A stretch of 38,216 nucleotides of DNA from a virus. The stretch is from positions 1-38,216 of the IMG/VR virus record IMGVR_UViG_3300043496_000104. The stretch is one strand, 5' to 3'. The notes below the pieces were generated by a model that was not told where the DNA came from, did not search any database, and saw only the letters and a program-made list of their open reading frames with translations. Position numbers and translations under genes: made by a program. Shown one piece after another: positions 14,135 through 22,417 of this stretch; the first letter of the stretch is position 1, and every line of letters starts with the position of its first letter.

Positions 14135-15169
14135 TTACTTCGCCGCATCCAGCGCGTTCCCAGCGCCAATGTATGGAAGCTGCGGCTGTTTGCCAAACAG
14201 CGTCTTAAACTGCTGCTCAAAGACGGCCTTCGACGCCGAGAGTTGCATGATGGTCAGAACGGTGGTGATTTGGCGATCCAGGTGGGGGATGCCGGTACCA
14301 ATTGTCATCGTTTGCCACAACTTCGCGCGGCGATTGCCGTTCTCGTTCTTTGGCAGGAGGCGCTTCATTTCCGCGGGGACTCCAGGCGGCAGCGGGTCGT
14401 AGATGTACTTGTTAATAAATTTACCAAGATACTGCGGGTGCTTCACGGACCCCGACTTGTACTCCCATCCGTGCAGGCGGTACGTTTCTCGGAAAAACTC
14501 GTGCGGGAATCTGCGCGTCCATGGCATCAAGCTAGGAGCGATGTAGAGCGCGATGATCTTCAGCGCGTCCTCTCGCGCCTTATCGGCCTGATAGCCGGTC
14601 GCGAGATCTACCATCGCACGGATGCCGTCCTTGGCGAGTGCGCGGGTCAGGGTGTCGCAGGCCGTCACGATGTGCGCGTACTTCGTCGGGACGCGCTTGT
14701 TCTTCTCGTAGTACCAGTCGCGGAGTTTCAGGTAGACCTCTGCGACCATTGGCAGCAGGAGCGCGTCGTAGCCCACTGTGCGCTGCCCGTTCCGAAGCCT
14801 GAACAGGATCGGAGTCGTCGACAACACCAACTCCTCAGACACAAAGGGCTTAAGCTCCTCTGCCTGCAAGAAAAAGGGGAGATCGTCGACAGTCGAGAAG
14901 CCGCCTGTTCCGGCCTTCGGCGTGCGCGAGCGCCCGATAGCCTGAAGGAACGTGCCCTGACTCAGGAGTCGCTTACCGTTGCCAAGGACGGCTGCGATCA
15001 AGGTGCGATCCCCCAGCTGCATAGCGCCGTCGTGCGTGGCCTGTGGAAGATCGGCGTTCCAGCGAGCCAAGGCCGCCGTTCGCCCGGCCGCTGCGAGTTC
15101 CTCCTTGGTGAGCACCGTCGCGCGAGTCTTGCCGCCCTTCGACTGCCTGCTGATACTATTGTCGGACAT
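14135..15169 (-). CDS. P63C-domain protein, leftward moron
   Basis: This 344-residue protein matches the P63C domain (PF10546): RTLIAAVLGNGKRLLSQGTF, LPFFLQAEELKPFVSEEL, GYDALLLPMVAEVYLKLRDW, IRAMVDLATGYQ, RFPHEFFRETYRLHGW, IYDPLPPGVPAEMKRLLPKN. The family's biochemical role is unknown; it is widespread in phages and plasmids. It begins with a basic disordered stretch. It runs against the late genes between TerL/wHTH and portal, has visibly lower GC than them, its own ribosome site (AGGAGCAGGC) and its own TTGACA promoter: a textbook moron. Domain call is confident, role unknown. Confidence 0.88.
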   Translation of the reverse strand: MSDNSISRQSKGGKTRATVLTKEELAAAGRTAALARWNADLPQATHDGAMQLGDRTLIAAVLGNGKRLLSQGTFLQAIGRSRTPKAGTGGFSTVDDLPFFLQAEELKPFVSEELVLSTTPILFRLRNGQRTVGYDALLLPMVAEVYLKLRDWYYEKNKRVPTKYAHIVTACDTLTRALAKDGIRAMVDLATGYQADKAREDALKIIALYIAPSLMPWTRRFPHEFFRETYRLHGWEYKSGSVKHPQYLGKFINKYIYDPLPPGVPAEMKRLLPKNENGNRRAKLWQTMTIGTGIPHLDRQITTVLTIMQLSASKAVFEQQFKTLFGKQPQLPYIGAGNALDAAK

Positions 15170-15191
15170 GCCTGCTCCTGTTGTGGTTTGG

Positions 15192-15231
15192 ATGCGTGCT
15201 TAGAGTCTCAGCACGCATGGGCTGTTGTCAA
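15192..15231 (-). promoter_or_regulatory. Promoter and palindromic operator of the P63C gene
   Basis: On the minus strand TTGACA (15,231-15,226) is followed after 18 bp by GACTCT (15,207-15,202), a weak -10 with an upstream TG. ATGCGTGCT (15,192-15,200) and AGCACGCAT (15,210-15,218) form a perfect nine-base inverted repeat with a nine-base spacer that covers the -10. A dimeric repressor there would shut the promoter. The same sequence can form a hairpin in rightward transcripts. Confidence 0.65.
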
Positions 15232-15350
15232 GCCAGGTATGCGGCCGTCAGGCGCGAAGGCGCGGGCACGGAGAGTGGGGCAGTAGTACCGCCGCCGCGC
15301 GACTGTGCCACAATCCTGCCTCGCAGGCGTGGGGGCGCCTGGGGAGGGCC

Positions 15351-17744
15351 GTGCCCGACACGCCAGAACGCTACGCCCCACAAACCGCCGCGCTCGCCGG
15401 CGCCCCCCCGGATGCCGAGAAGAAGACGAAGCGCACCCGCGCCGAGGAGGAGGACTACCTCACCCGGTCGCGCGAGCGCTTCCGCCTGGCGGCCGACGCC
15501 GAGAGCGAGCTCCGCAAGTTGGGCCTCGAGGACGACAAGTTCCGGGCCGGCGACCACTGGCCGACCAGCATCAAGGACGCCCGCAACCGCGACGGCCGCC
15601 CCTGCCTCACGATCGACAAACTGTCGCAGCCGATCCGGATGGTCACCAACCGCGAGCGCCAGGCGCGGCCCGCGATTCAGATCAACCCGGTGGGCGAAGG
15701 CGCCGACCAGGCGACCGCCGAGATCGTGCAGGGGCTCATCCGCCAAATCGAAGCGCAGAGCTACGCCGATGTCGCCTACGACTGGGCGTTCGACGGCGCC
15801 GTTTCGCGCGGCTGGGGCTACTTCCGCATCCTGACTGAGTACGAATCGGACGACTCCTTCGATCAAGAGGTCAAGATCGAGTGGATCGAGAACCCCTACA
15901 CGGTCTACTTCGACCCGGCCTCGCGCCACTGGAACCGGAGCGACGCGCGGTGGTGTCACATCGTGCAGGACCTGACGCCCGATGAGTACGACGCGCGCTT
16001 CGGCAAGGGGAAGGCGGCCGCGAGCCTGGCGTCGTTCCAGAGCCAGGGCGACGAGGTCGGACGCTGGTTCCCGAGCGGCAGCGTGCGCGTCGCGGAGTAC
16101 TTCCACGTCGAGGACGTGCCCGCGCGCCTGGTGCGGTTGACGAGCGGCGAGACGTTGATGCTCACCAAGGGCGAATCCCTCCCCGAGGGCGTTGAGGTGC
16201 TGCAAGAGCGCGATGTGCGCCAGCGCGTCATCAAGTGGTGCTTGCATTCGGGCACGGACATCCTCGAGGAGCGGGAGTGGGCCGGGAAGTTCATTCCGGT
16301 GGTCGAGGTCGAGGGTGAACGGCTCGTCACCAACGGCCAGCGCACCAAGCGCGGCCTGGTGCGCGCGGCGATTGACCCGCAGCGCATGTACGACTACTGG
16401 GTCAGCACCGCGACCGAGGTCACCGCGCTTGCGCCGCGCGCGCCCTGGCTGATGTATGAAGGCCAGGACGCCGGCTACGAGACGATGTGGGCGAACGCCA
16501 ACACGCAGGCCTACTCGTCGCTGAAGTTTCGCGGGAAGACGACCGCCACCGGGGATCAGATCCTGCCGCCGCCGTCGCGCAACACCGTCGAGCCGCCGAT
16601 TCAGGCGATCATGATCGGCATCAAGCAAGCCGACCAGGATCTGCGCTCGGTGACGGCGTTCTACGATGCGAGCGACCCGTCGCGGTCCGACACTGAACAG
16701 AGCGGCCGCGCCATCCTCGCGCGCCGGGAGCAGGGCAGCGAGACGAATGCGAACTTCCTCGCCAACTTCGGGCGCTCACTGCGCTACCTCGGGGAGATCC
16801 TGCTGGATCTCCTGCCCAAAATTTACGACCGGCCGGGGCGCGTGGTGCAGATCCTTGGCCTCGATGACGAAGTGCGCGCGGTAATGCTCGGCCAGGCGTT
16901 CCAGGCCGGGCAGGACGGCGCGCCGCAGCCGGTGGGGCCGCCAGGCGCGCCGCCGCCCGGTCAGGGGGCCGCCCCCGGTTCTGGGATGCCGGGTGCCCCA
17001 AGTGGCCCGCCGCCGGCAGGCGCGCCTGGTGCGCCCCCGCCGCAGGCCGGGCCGGGCGCGGGGATGCCGCAGGCGCCCATCGCCGGCGCCCCGGCCGGCA
17101 CCCTCCGGCAGGGGCTCGCGGAGTTCTACGACCTCGGCAAGGGCCGCTACGCAGTGACGGTGTCGGTGGGCGCGAGCTACACCACGCGGCGCCAGGAGGC
17201 CGTGTCGTCCATCCTCGAGCTCGTCCAGGCGGCGCCCGGCATCGCGCCGGCAGCCGCCGACATCATGGTCAAGAACATGGACTGGCCCGGGGCGCCGGAG
17301 CTCGCGGAGCGGCTCAAGAAGATGCTGCCGCCGGAACTGCAGGACACCCAAGGGAAGGGCGGCCCCTCGCCGGAACAGATGCAGCAGCAGCTGGCGGCGC
17401 TCGGGCAGCAGCATGAGGCCCTGATCAAGGTCGTGGAAGAGCAGACGATGATGATCAAGACCGACGCGGCGAAGGTCGCGAGCGAGGAGCGCATCAAGGC
17501 GGCCGACCGGGAGTCGCGCGAGCGGATCGCCCTGGTCACCGAACAGACGAAGCGCCTCATCGCCGCGGAGCAGATCGAGGCCGACATGAACGTGCAGAGC
17601 CTACGCGCCTCGATCGACGAACTGAAACTCAAGGTGCAAATGGTCGGATCACCCCCCGAGCTCGACCCGGCGCTTGTGATGGGCGGGCCGGCTGGGCAGA
17701 ATAACGGCCAGGGCGCCGCCGCGCCCGAACTCTCGACCGAGTAA
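15351..17744 (+). CDS. Portal protein, P22 type
   Basis: This 797-residue protein forms the dodecameric DNA gate of the head. P22-portal features include an early DDKFRAGDHWP, RPCLTIDKLSQPIRMVTNRE, the ENPYTVYFDPASRHWNRSDA region, and SVTAFYDASDPSRSDTEQSG. The GTG at 15,351 is chosen because GGGGAGGG stands just before it; in-frame upstream codons overlap the P63C promoter. Around residues 520-585 there is a collagen-like Gly/Ala/Pro insert, and the last 110 residues form a long coiled coil (QQHEALIKVVEEQTMM onward). Slightly longer than P22 gp1 (725). Confidence 0.93.
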   Translation: MPDTPERYAPQTAALAGAPPDAEKKTKRTRAEEEDYLTRSRERFRLAADAESELRKLGLEDDKFRAGDHWPTSIKDARNRDGRPCLTIDKLSQPIRMVTNRERQARPAIQINPVGEGADQATAEIVQGLIRQIEAQSYADVAYDWAFDGAVSRGWGYFRILTEYESDDSFDQEVKIEWIENPYTVYFDPASRHWNRSDARWCHIVQDLTPDEYDARFGKGKAAASLASFQSQGDEVGRWFPSGSVRVAEYFHVEDVPARLVRLTSGETLMLTKGESLPEGVEVLQERDVRQRVIKWCLHSGTDILEEREWAGKFIPVVEVEGERLVTNGQRTKRGLVRAAIDPQRMYDYWVSTATEVTALAPRAPWLMYEGQDAGYETMWANANTQAYSSLKFRGKTTATGDQILPPPSRNTVEPPIQAIMIGIKQADQDLRSVTAFYDASDPSRSDTEQSGRAILARREQGSETNANFLANFGRSLRYLGEILLDLLPKIYDRPGRVVQILGLDDEVRAVMLGQAFQAGQDGAPQPVGPPGAPPPGQGAAPGSGMPGAPSGPPPAGAPGAPPPQAGPGAGMPQAPIAGAPAGTLRQGLAEFYDLGKGRYAVTVSVGASYTTRRQEAVSSILELVQAAPGIAPAAADIMVKNMDWPGAPELAERLKKMLPPELQDTQGKGGPSPEQMQQQLAALGQQHEALIKVVEEQTMMIKTDAAKVASEERIKAADRESRERIALVTEQTKRLIAAEQIEADMNVQSLRASIDELKLKVQMVGSPPELDPALVMGGPAGQNNGQGAAAPELSTE

Positions 17745-17753
17745 GAGCCTGAG

Positions 17754-17809
17754 TCTCGCGCGCTAGCGGTTGCAACGCGAACGCCGCCCCCCAGCGGCTG
17801 CGTGCGAGA
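17754..17809 (+). ncRNA. First hairpin of a structured leader before the scaffold gene
   Basis: TCTCGCGCGC (17,754-17,763) pairs with GCGTGCGAGA (17,800-17,809) through ten pairs including one G-U. Inside, GCCGC (17,783-17,787) can pair with GCGGC (17,794-17,798). It begins nine bases after the portal stop. No known RNA family is recognised; the pairing is seen, the function unknown. Confidence 0.45.
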
Positions 17810-17824
17810 GACAAGGGGACATCG

Positions 17825-17888
17825 AATAGGGGCGATGGACGCCTGCCGACTGAAACCCGGCAGGACGCACTGTCGCCCCTATTTTTTT
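17825..17888 (+). terminator. Two-tier intrinsic terminator between portal and scaffold
   Basis: AATAGGGGCGA (17,825-17,835) pairs with TCGCCCCTATT (17,873-17,883); inside it CCTGCCG (17,842-17,848) pairs with CGGCAGG (17,858-17,864) around a nine-base loop. A run of seven T (17,882-17,888) follows, giving a strong intrinsic terminator on the plus strand. The internal loops are asymmetric. It ends 17 bases before the scaffold GTG, so it may act as an attenuator or RNA-processing site setting portal-to-capsid stoichiometry. Confidence 0.8.
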
Positions 17889-17905
17889 GTCCCTGAGGAG
17901 TGTGA

Positions 17906-18952
17906 GTGGCTGATCCCGTCGCCCCCGCCGCGCCCGCGTCGCCGACCACGCCCGCCCCCGAGGCGCCGGCGCTCGACGCGTTGCCGCTCGGCGAATTTGT
18001 GCGGCAGCGGAACGACGGCGCGAAGCCGCCGGTCCCGCCGCCGGTAGGGGATGGCGACGCCGGTGAGACGGAAGACGGTGAGGCCGACGGTGGGGCGGCC
18101 GACCCGCTTACCGCCTCGCCGGCCGCCAAAGCGAGCCGCACCCGCGGCGAGCTCCAAAAACGGATCGACACGCTGGTACGCAAGGCGGCGGACGCCGAAC
18201 GGCTGCACGGCGCGTCGTCGCAGCGCGTGCAGGCGCTCGAGCAGGAGCTCGCGACGCTGCGGAACGGCCACGGGCACGCGCGGCCACCGGAACCGGCGGC
18301 CCCGCCGCGCGCGGCCGACGGGGCACCCCACACGCCGCCGCTCGCGGACCCCGCGCCCGAACTCGACCAGTACCTGCAGGAGGGCAAAAGTTACGAGCAG
18401 TGGGTGCGGGAGTCCGCGCGCTGGGAAAGCCGCCAGGAGATCGCGGCGGCCTTCGCGGCGGAACAGCAGCGCCGGCAGGCCGAGGCGGCCCAGCAGGCGT
18501 TTCAGCAGCAAGTGAACGGATTCCCGGAGCGCGCCGCGGCCGTGCGCGCGACCCATCCCGATTTCGATCACGTCGTCCAGAACGATAGTGTCGTGCTCTC
18601 GCCGGTCATGCAGGACGTGTGTCTCCGGTCGCCGCAGGGCGCGGAGATCATGTACTGGCTCGGCACGCACCCGGAGGCCGCCAACGAGATCGCGCAACTC
18701 TCGCAGGCGTACCCGCCGCAGGCGTTTCCCCTCATCGAACGACATCTCCTCGCGCTCGCTGGCTCCGCAGGGACCCCCGCACCAACCGGCACGGGGCCAG
18801 CGACGACTCCTGTCACCCGTGCGCCCGCTCCAATCTCGCCGGTTGGGGGTGGAGGCACGCAAACAAGCCGCAGCCTGGACGAAGTGCCGCTCAGCGAATT
18901 CATCCAACGTCGGAACGCTGAAGTGGCTCGCCGTCGAGGAGGTGGCCGGTGA
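17906..18952 (+). CDS. Scaffold protein
   Basis: This 348-residue, helix- and Ala/Pro-rich acidic protein lies between portal and coat as P22 gp8 does. GAGGAG precedes the GTG start. The centre is coiled-coil (GELQKRIDTLVRKAADAERL and QEIAAAFAAEQQRRQAEAAQ). The amino end has LDALPLGEFVRQRN and the carboxy end LDEVPLSEFIQRRNAEVARR: the same motif at both ends. The basic carboxy-terminal helix is the usual coat-binding element of scaffolds; the copy at the start is unusual. Assignment rests on position and composition more than on clear homology. Confidence 0.85.
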   Translation: MADPVAPAAPASPTTPAPEAPALDALPLGEFVRQRNDGAKPPVPPPVGDGDAGETEDGEADGGAADPLTASPAAKASRTRGELQKRIDTLVRKAADAERLHGASSQRVQALEQELATLRNGHGHARPPEPAAPPRAADGAPHTPPLADPAPELDQYLQEGKSYEQWVRESARWESRQEIAAAFAAEQQRRQAEAAQQAFQQQVNGFPERAAAVRATHPDFDHVVQNDSVVLSPVMQDVCLRSPQGAEIMYWLGTHPEAANEIAQLSQAYPPQAFPLIERHLLALAGSAGTPAPTGTGPATTPVTRAPAPISPVGGGGTQTSRSLDEVPLSEFIQRRNAEVARRRGGGR

Positions 18953-18958
18953 TCAGGC

Positions 18959-20173
18959 ATGCCGAACACGAACCTCACGATCAACATGATCACGCGCGAG
19001 GCCGCGCGGTTACTCGTTAACACCCTCCGACTCGCCGGTTTCGTCAATCGCGACTACGACGATCAATTCGCCAAGAGCGGCGCGAAGATCGGCTCCGTCC
19101 TCAACGTGCGGATGCCCGTGAAGTACACGCTGCGGCGCGGCCAGGCGCTGCAACCGCAGAACACCGTCGAGACGAGCGTGCCGGTCGCGATTCAGTTTCA
19201 GACCGGCGTCGATCTGCAGTTCTCGACCGCCGAGCTCCTGCTCGACATTGACGACTACAGCAAGCGGTACATCGCGCCGGCGGTGGCGACCGTGGTCAAC
19301 GATGTCGATTGGCAGATCGGCCAGCAGTACAAGGAGATCTACAACGCGGTCGGCGTGCCGGGCGTCATCCCGTCCTCGAACCTCACCTACATGGAAGCGG
19401 GCGCGATGCTCGACAAGACGGCGACGCCGCGCGACGGCGAACGGCACATGGTGCTCAGCGAGGACCAGATGCCCGCCATCGTCAACGCCAACCAAGCGCT
19501 CTTCAATAGCGCCCCGCAGATCAGCAAGCAGTACCGCACGGGCCAGTTCAGCGGCGAGACGCTGGGCTGGGATACGTGGTCGATGGACCAGAACGTCGCG
19601 CGCCACACCGTCGGCCCGCTCGGCGGCTCGCCCGCCGTCACCACCGCCGGCCAGACCGGCGCGGCGCTCGCGGTCAACGGCTGGACCGCCGCGGTCGGCC
19701 CGCGGCTCAATCGCGGCGACGTGTTCACCATCGCTGGCGTCTACGGCGTCAACCCGGTGTCGCGGCAGACGACCGGCAAGCTCCAGCAGTTTGTGGCGCT
19801 CGCCGATGTCGCCTCCGATGTCACCGGCGCGGCGACGATTCCCATCTCACCCGCGATCATCCCGGCCGGGGTCAATCAAACGGTCACGGCGGCGCCAGGT
19901 GCAGGCGCGCCGCTCACCGTGCTCGGCGCCGCCGGCGCCACCGGCCCAGTCGGGCTCGGCTTCCATGAAGACGCGATCACCCTGGTGATGGCGGACCTCC
20001 CACTGCCCGGCGGCGTCTGGATGGCCGACCGCGTGTCGGACAAACAGCTGGGCATCTCGGTGCGCGTCATCAAGGCCTACGACATCCAGACCGATTCACA
20101 ACCGGCGCGTCTCGACATCCTCTGGGGCGTCAAGACGATCCGGCCGGAGATGGCCGTCCGCATTCACGGCTAA
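18959..20173 (+). CDS. Major capsid protein, P22 coat family
   Basis: This 404-residue protein begins MPNTNLTINMITREAARLLV and has VNRDYDDQFAKSGAKIGSVL and VRMPVKYTLRRGQALQPQN, typical of the P22 coat family (HK97 fold, PF11651). The segment about residues 220-325, rich in Gly, Ala and Thr (GQTGAALAVNGWTAAV), corresponds to the inserted beta domain of that family. It follows scaffold with a six-base gap. The nearest GGAGG is 16 bases from the ATG, a weak site for the most abundant virion protein. Confidence 0.93.
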   Translation: MPNTNLTINMITREAARLLVNTLRLAGFVNRDYDDQFAKSGAKIGSVLNVRMPVKYTLRRGQALQPQNTVETSVPVAIQFQTGVDLQFSTAELLLDIDDYSKRYIAPAVATVVNDVDWQIGQQYKEIYNAVGVPGVIPSSNLTYMEAGAMLDKTATPRDGERHMVLSEDQMPAIVNANQALFNSAPQISKQYRTGQFSGETLGWDTWSMDQNVARHTVGPLGGSPAVTTAGQTGAALAVNGWTAAVGPRLNRGDVFTIAGVYGVNPVSRQTTGKLQQFVALADVASDVTGAATIPISPAIIPAGVNQTVTAAPGAGAPLTVLGAAGATGPVGLGFHEDAITLVMADLPLPGGVWMADRVSDKQLGISVRVIKAYDIQTDSQPARLDILWGVKTIRPEMAVRIHG

Positions 20174-20212
20174 CGCGCAGTGGCCGTGCGGATGCATGGC
20201 TAGGAGGCTCAC

Positions 20213-20620
20213 ATGGCAGTCACGATGAATGAAACGACGCTGGGCGCCGCGCTGCAGCCGATGGACGACCGCATTCTGCTCGTCTCCGGCGCGACCGTGG
20301 TGCCCGGCCAGGTCGCCTACGTAGACCGCGAGGCGATCGACATCCTGGCGCGCGTCTTCGAGACCAACGACAAGCTCTACCTGGTGAAGCGCGGCGTGCA
20401 CGGCACGGCCGCGGTCGCGCACAACGCCGGCGCGAAGATCAAGACGGCGCCGGCGAGTTACTACGGCAAGTACGACAAGTCGGGCGCGGCGAACGGCACC
20501 AACGAGCTCGCGGTGCCGTGGATCAACGTCTACAGCGGCAACGTCTTCGACATCAACGCGAACGCCTGGCGTCAGGTGGGGTTCAATGGCGTCGCGCAAG
20601 GCGCGCCGGCCTGGCCGTAA
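20213..20620 (+). CDS. Putative head decoration or minor capsid protein
   Basis: This 135-residue protein follows the coat gene with a strong TAGGAGGCTCAC site. It is beta-rich (DDRILLVSGATVVPGQVAYV, NDKLYLVKRGVHGTAAVAH) and has no charged tail or HTH. Position after coat and composition suggest a capsid-surface protein; no family is recognised. Confidence 0.65.
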   Translation: MAVTMNETTLGAALQPMDDRILLVSGATVVPGQVAYVDREAIDILARVFETNDKLYLVKRGVHGTAAVAHNAGAKIKTAPASYYGKYDKSGAANGTNELAVPWINVYSGNVFDINANAWRQVGFNGVAQGAPAWP

Positions 20621-20630
20621 CGCTGTCACG

Positions 20631-20653
20631 CGGCGCGCGTCGCGCGCGCGCCG
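20631..20653 (+). terminator. Strong GC hairpin after the putative decoration gene
   Basis: CGGCGCGCG (20,631-20,639) pairs perfectly with CGCGCGCCG (20,645-20,653) around a five-base loop and is followed by CCTTCTTTCC, a broken T-tract. It may be a partial terminator reducing expression of downstream genes after coat and decoration. Confidence 0.5.
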
Positions 20654-20690
20654 CCTTCTTTCCGAGACACAGTTCAATAAGGGGGCAGTG

Positions 20691-21182
20691 ATGGCGGGAT
20701 CGAATCACCCACACGACGAAAAAGGCGAGAAGGACCGACTCAAAGCCGAGAACGACGAGGCGCGCGCCAGTGGACGCAGCAAGGCGACCGGGCGGATCGG
20801 CTACCAGGAGGATGAGTATCCGCGGACGCTCGTCCACCGGACCGCGAGCGCGCCTGGCGCGCTGACGACACGCACCGTCAACACGCCGGAGGAAGAAGCC
20901 GCGCTCGACGGCGACTGGGTGCATGTCAGCGAGCTGCCGTTCGAGACGGCGCCCGAGGCGAGCCTCGGCCCGCTCTACGGCGGGATGCGGCGCGTCGTGG
21001 TGGACGGCGAGGACCAGGGACCACCCCGGATCGACCGGCCGCTCGGCACCGGCCGCAGCAGCATCGATGACCCGGCGGCGCCGGGTCGGCTGATCGGCTC
21101 GGAGCGGCACATCCCGGCCGCGCGCGTGACCACCGCGACCGAGGCGGTCGCGACGCCGAAAGCGGAGAAGCGGACCCCGTAA
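20691..21182 (+). CDS. Unknown charged virion-region protein, 163 aa
   Basis: AAGGGGGCAGTG precedes this ATG. The start is highly charged and likely disordered (DEKGEKDRLKAENDEARASG); the middle includes PEEEAALDGDWVHVSELPFE and the end is Pro/Arg/Thr-rich. No family is recognised. It overlaps the spike-base pair by one base, suggesting a structural or assembly role. Confidence 0.65.
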   Translation: MAGSNHPHDEKGEKDRLKAENDEARASGRSKATGRIGYQEDEYPRTLVHRTASAPGALTTRTVNTPEEEAALDGDWVHVSELPFETAPEASLGPLYGGMRRVVVDGEDQGPPRIDRPLGTGRSSIDDPAAPGRLIGSERHIPAARVTTATEAVATPKAEKRTP

Positions 21183-21424
21183 TGGGGACGACGGTTTACA
21201 ACAGCTGGGCGCTCATCACGCCCAGCGACACCGTCGATCTGCCGTGGGTCACCCAGGCGATCTGGGTCGGGTCGCCCGGCGGCGTCGTGGTCGCCGTGCT
21301 GCCCGACAACAGCGTCGTCTCCTTCAAAGGGCTGAACATCGGCACGCTGCTGCCGGTCGCGGCGAAGCGCATCAACGCCACCGGCACGACCGCCGGCGAG
21401 CTCGTCGCGCTGCGCGAGGTGTAA
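21182..21424 (+). CDS. Head spike base protein-like, copy 1 (RCAP_Rcc01079 family)
   Basis: This 80-residue beta-barrel-like protein has ALITPSDTVDLPWVTQAIWV, VLPDNSVVSFKGLNIGTLLP and AKRINATGTTAGELVAL, the order seen in the RCAP_Rcc01079 spike base family of alphaproteobacterial phages and gene transfer agents. It would mount at capsid vertices. It starts at TAATGG overlapping the previous stop and is followed three bases later by a second, divergent copy. Confidence 0.78.
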   Translation: MGTTVYNSWALITPSDTVDLPWVTQAIWVGSPGGVVVAVLPDNSVVSFKGLNIGTLLPVAAKRINATGTTAGELVALREV

Positions 21425-21427
21425 CCC

Positions 21428-21673
21428 ATGCCGCAAGAACCGATCACGGGCGGCTACTGGCGCCCGGCGGTGCCGTCGGATGTGCTCGACGTGCGTGGCC
21501 CGGTCGCCGGCGTCTACGTCGGCGGCGGCACCGGGCAACTGATGCTCGTCTCCGGGCGCGAGGCGCCGGTGAAGTTCCGCGCGCTGCCGGGGACGTTCCT
21601 GCCGGTGGCGCCGACGCGCATCATGGCCGCGAGCACGACGGCCACCGACATCCTGCTGTGGATGGACACGTAA
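21428..21673 (+). CDS. Head spike base protein-like, copy 2
   Basis: This 81-residue protein repeats the plan of its neighbour: PAVPSDVLDVRGPVAGVYVG, MLVSGREAPVKFRALPGTFL, PVAPTRIMAASTTATDILLW. Identity to copy 1 is modest, so the duplication is old. Two forms may build a hetero-oligomeric base or occupy different capsid sites. Confidence 0.75.
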   Translation: MPQEPITGGYWRPAVPSDVLDVRGPVAGVYVGGGTGQLMLVSGREAPVKFRALPGTFLPVAPTRIMAASTTATDILLWMDT

Positions 21674-22417
21674 GTGGTCAGTGCCCTGGCGCGCACGGCG
21701 CGCGACCTCATCACGACCAGTTACAAGCGGCTCGGCGTGATCGCCGGCACGGAGACGCCGGCCGCCGACCTCGCGGCCGACGGGCTCGACCGGTTGCGGG
21801 ATCTCCTGGCGACGTGGAGCACCGAGTCGTTGGTGCTCTGGACGCAGACGACGCTCGACGCGCCCGCGCCGCTCGTCGCGCGCCCGTTCTACACCGTCGG
21901 CCCGGGCGGCGACTTCGACGTGCCGATCCGGCCGCCGTGGATCGACGCGGTGCGGACGGTCCAGGCCGGCACGCCGAACTTCGAGATCAAGCAGGTGCTC
22001 GCGTCGCGCCAGGCGTGGAACAACGAGCGGCAGAAGACGATGGCCTCGACCATCCCGACGGCGGCCTACTACGACGCCGCGTGGCCGCTCGCGGTGCTGC
22101 ATCTCTGGCCGGTCTACAGCGGCGGCGCGCTGGTCACCCTGCGGTTGTATCTGCCGGCGCCCCTCGTCCTCGAGGACCTGACGCTCAACACCGTGCTCGA
22201 CTTTCCGCCCGGCTACTTCCGCGCGCTGCGGGATGCGCTCGCGATGGAGCTCGCGCCGGAGGTCGGCCGCCCGATCGATCCGATGCTGATGAAGATCGCG
22301 ACCGACGCCAAGGCGCAACTCGAGCGCGTCAACCTCGCGCCCGTCGTGCTCGCGATGCCGGCAGCGCTGCCGGGGTCGGTCGGCGGCTACGATTGGCGCA
22401 CCGATGAGGGCGGCTGA
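21674..22417 (+). CDS. Head-tail adaptor, P22 gp4-like
   Basis: This 247-residue protein begins at a GTG directly after the previous stop. ALARTARDLITTSYKRLGVI, DGLDRLRDLLATWSTESLVL, the aromatic PFYTVGPGGDFDV and the late FPPGYFRALRDALAMELAPE are typical of P22 gp4-like tail accessory factors that join portal to tail hub. It is followed by the gp10-like gene with a one-base overlap, the same order as in P22. Confidence 0.88.
   Translation: MVSALARTARDLITTSYKRLGVIAGTETPAADLAADGLDRLRDLLATWSTESLVLWTQTTLDAPAPLVARPFYTVGPGGDFDVPIRPPWIDAVRTVQAGTPNFEIKQVLASRQAWNNERQKTMASTIPTAAYYDAAWPLAVLHLWPVYSGGALVTLRLYLPAPLVLEDLTLNTVLDFPPGYFRALRDALAMELAPEVGRPIDPMLMKIATDAKAQLERVNLAPVVLAMPAALPGSVGGYDWRTDEGG

Noticed and set aside
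17825-17888. A known riboswitch class such as guanidine-III or SAH
   Set aside because: I compared remembered consensus elements and found only a short CCCGGCAGGAC likeness; stems and loops do not match. Kept as an unclassified terminator structure.
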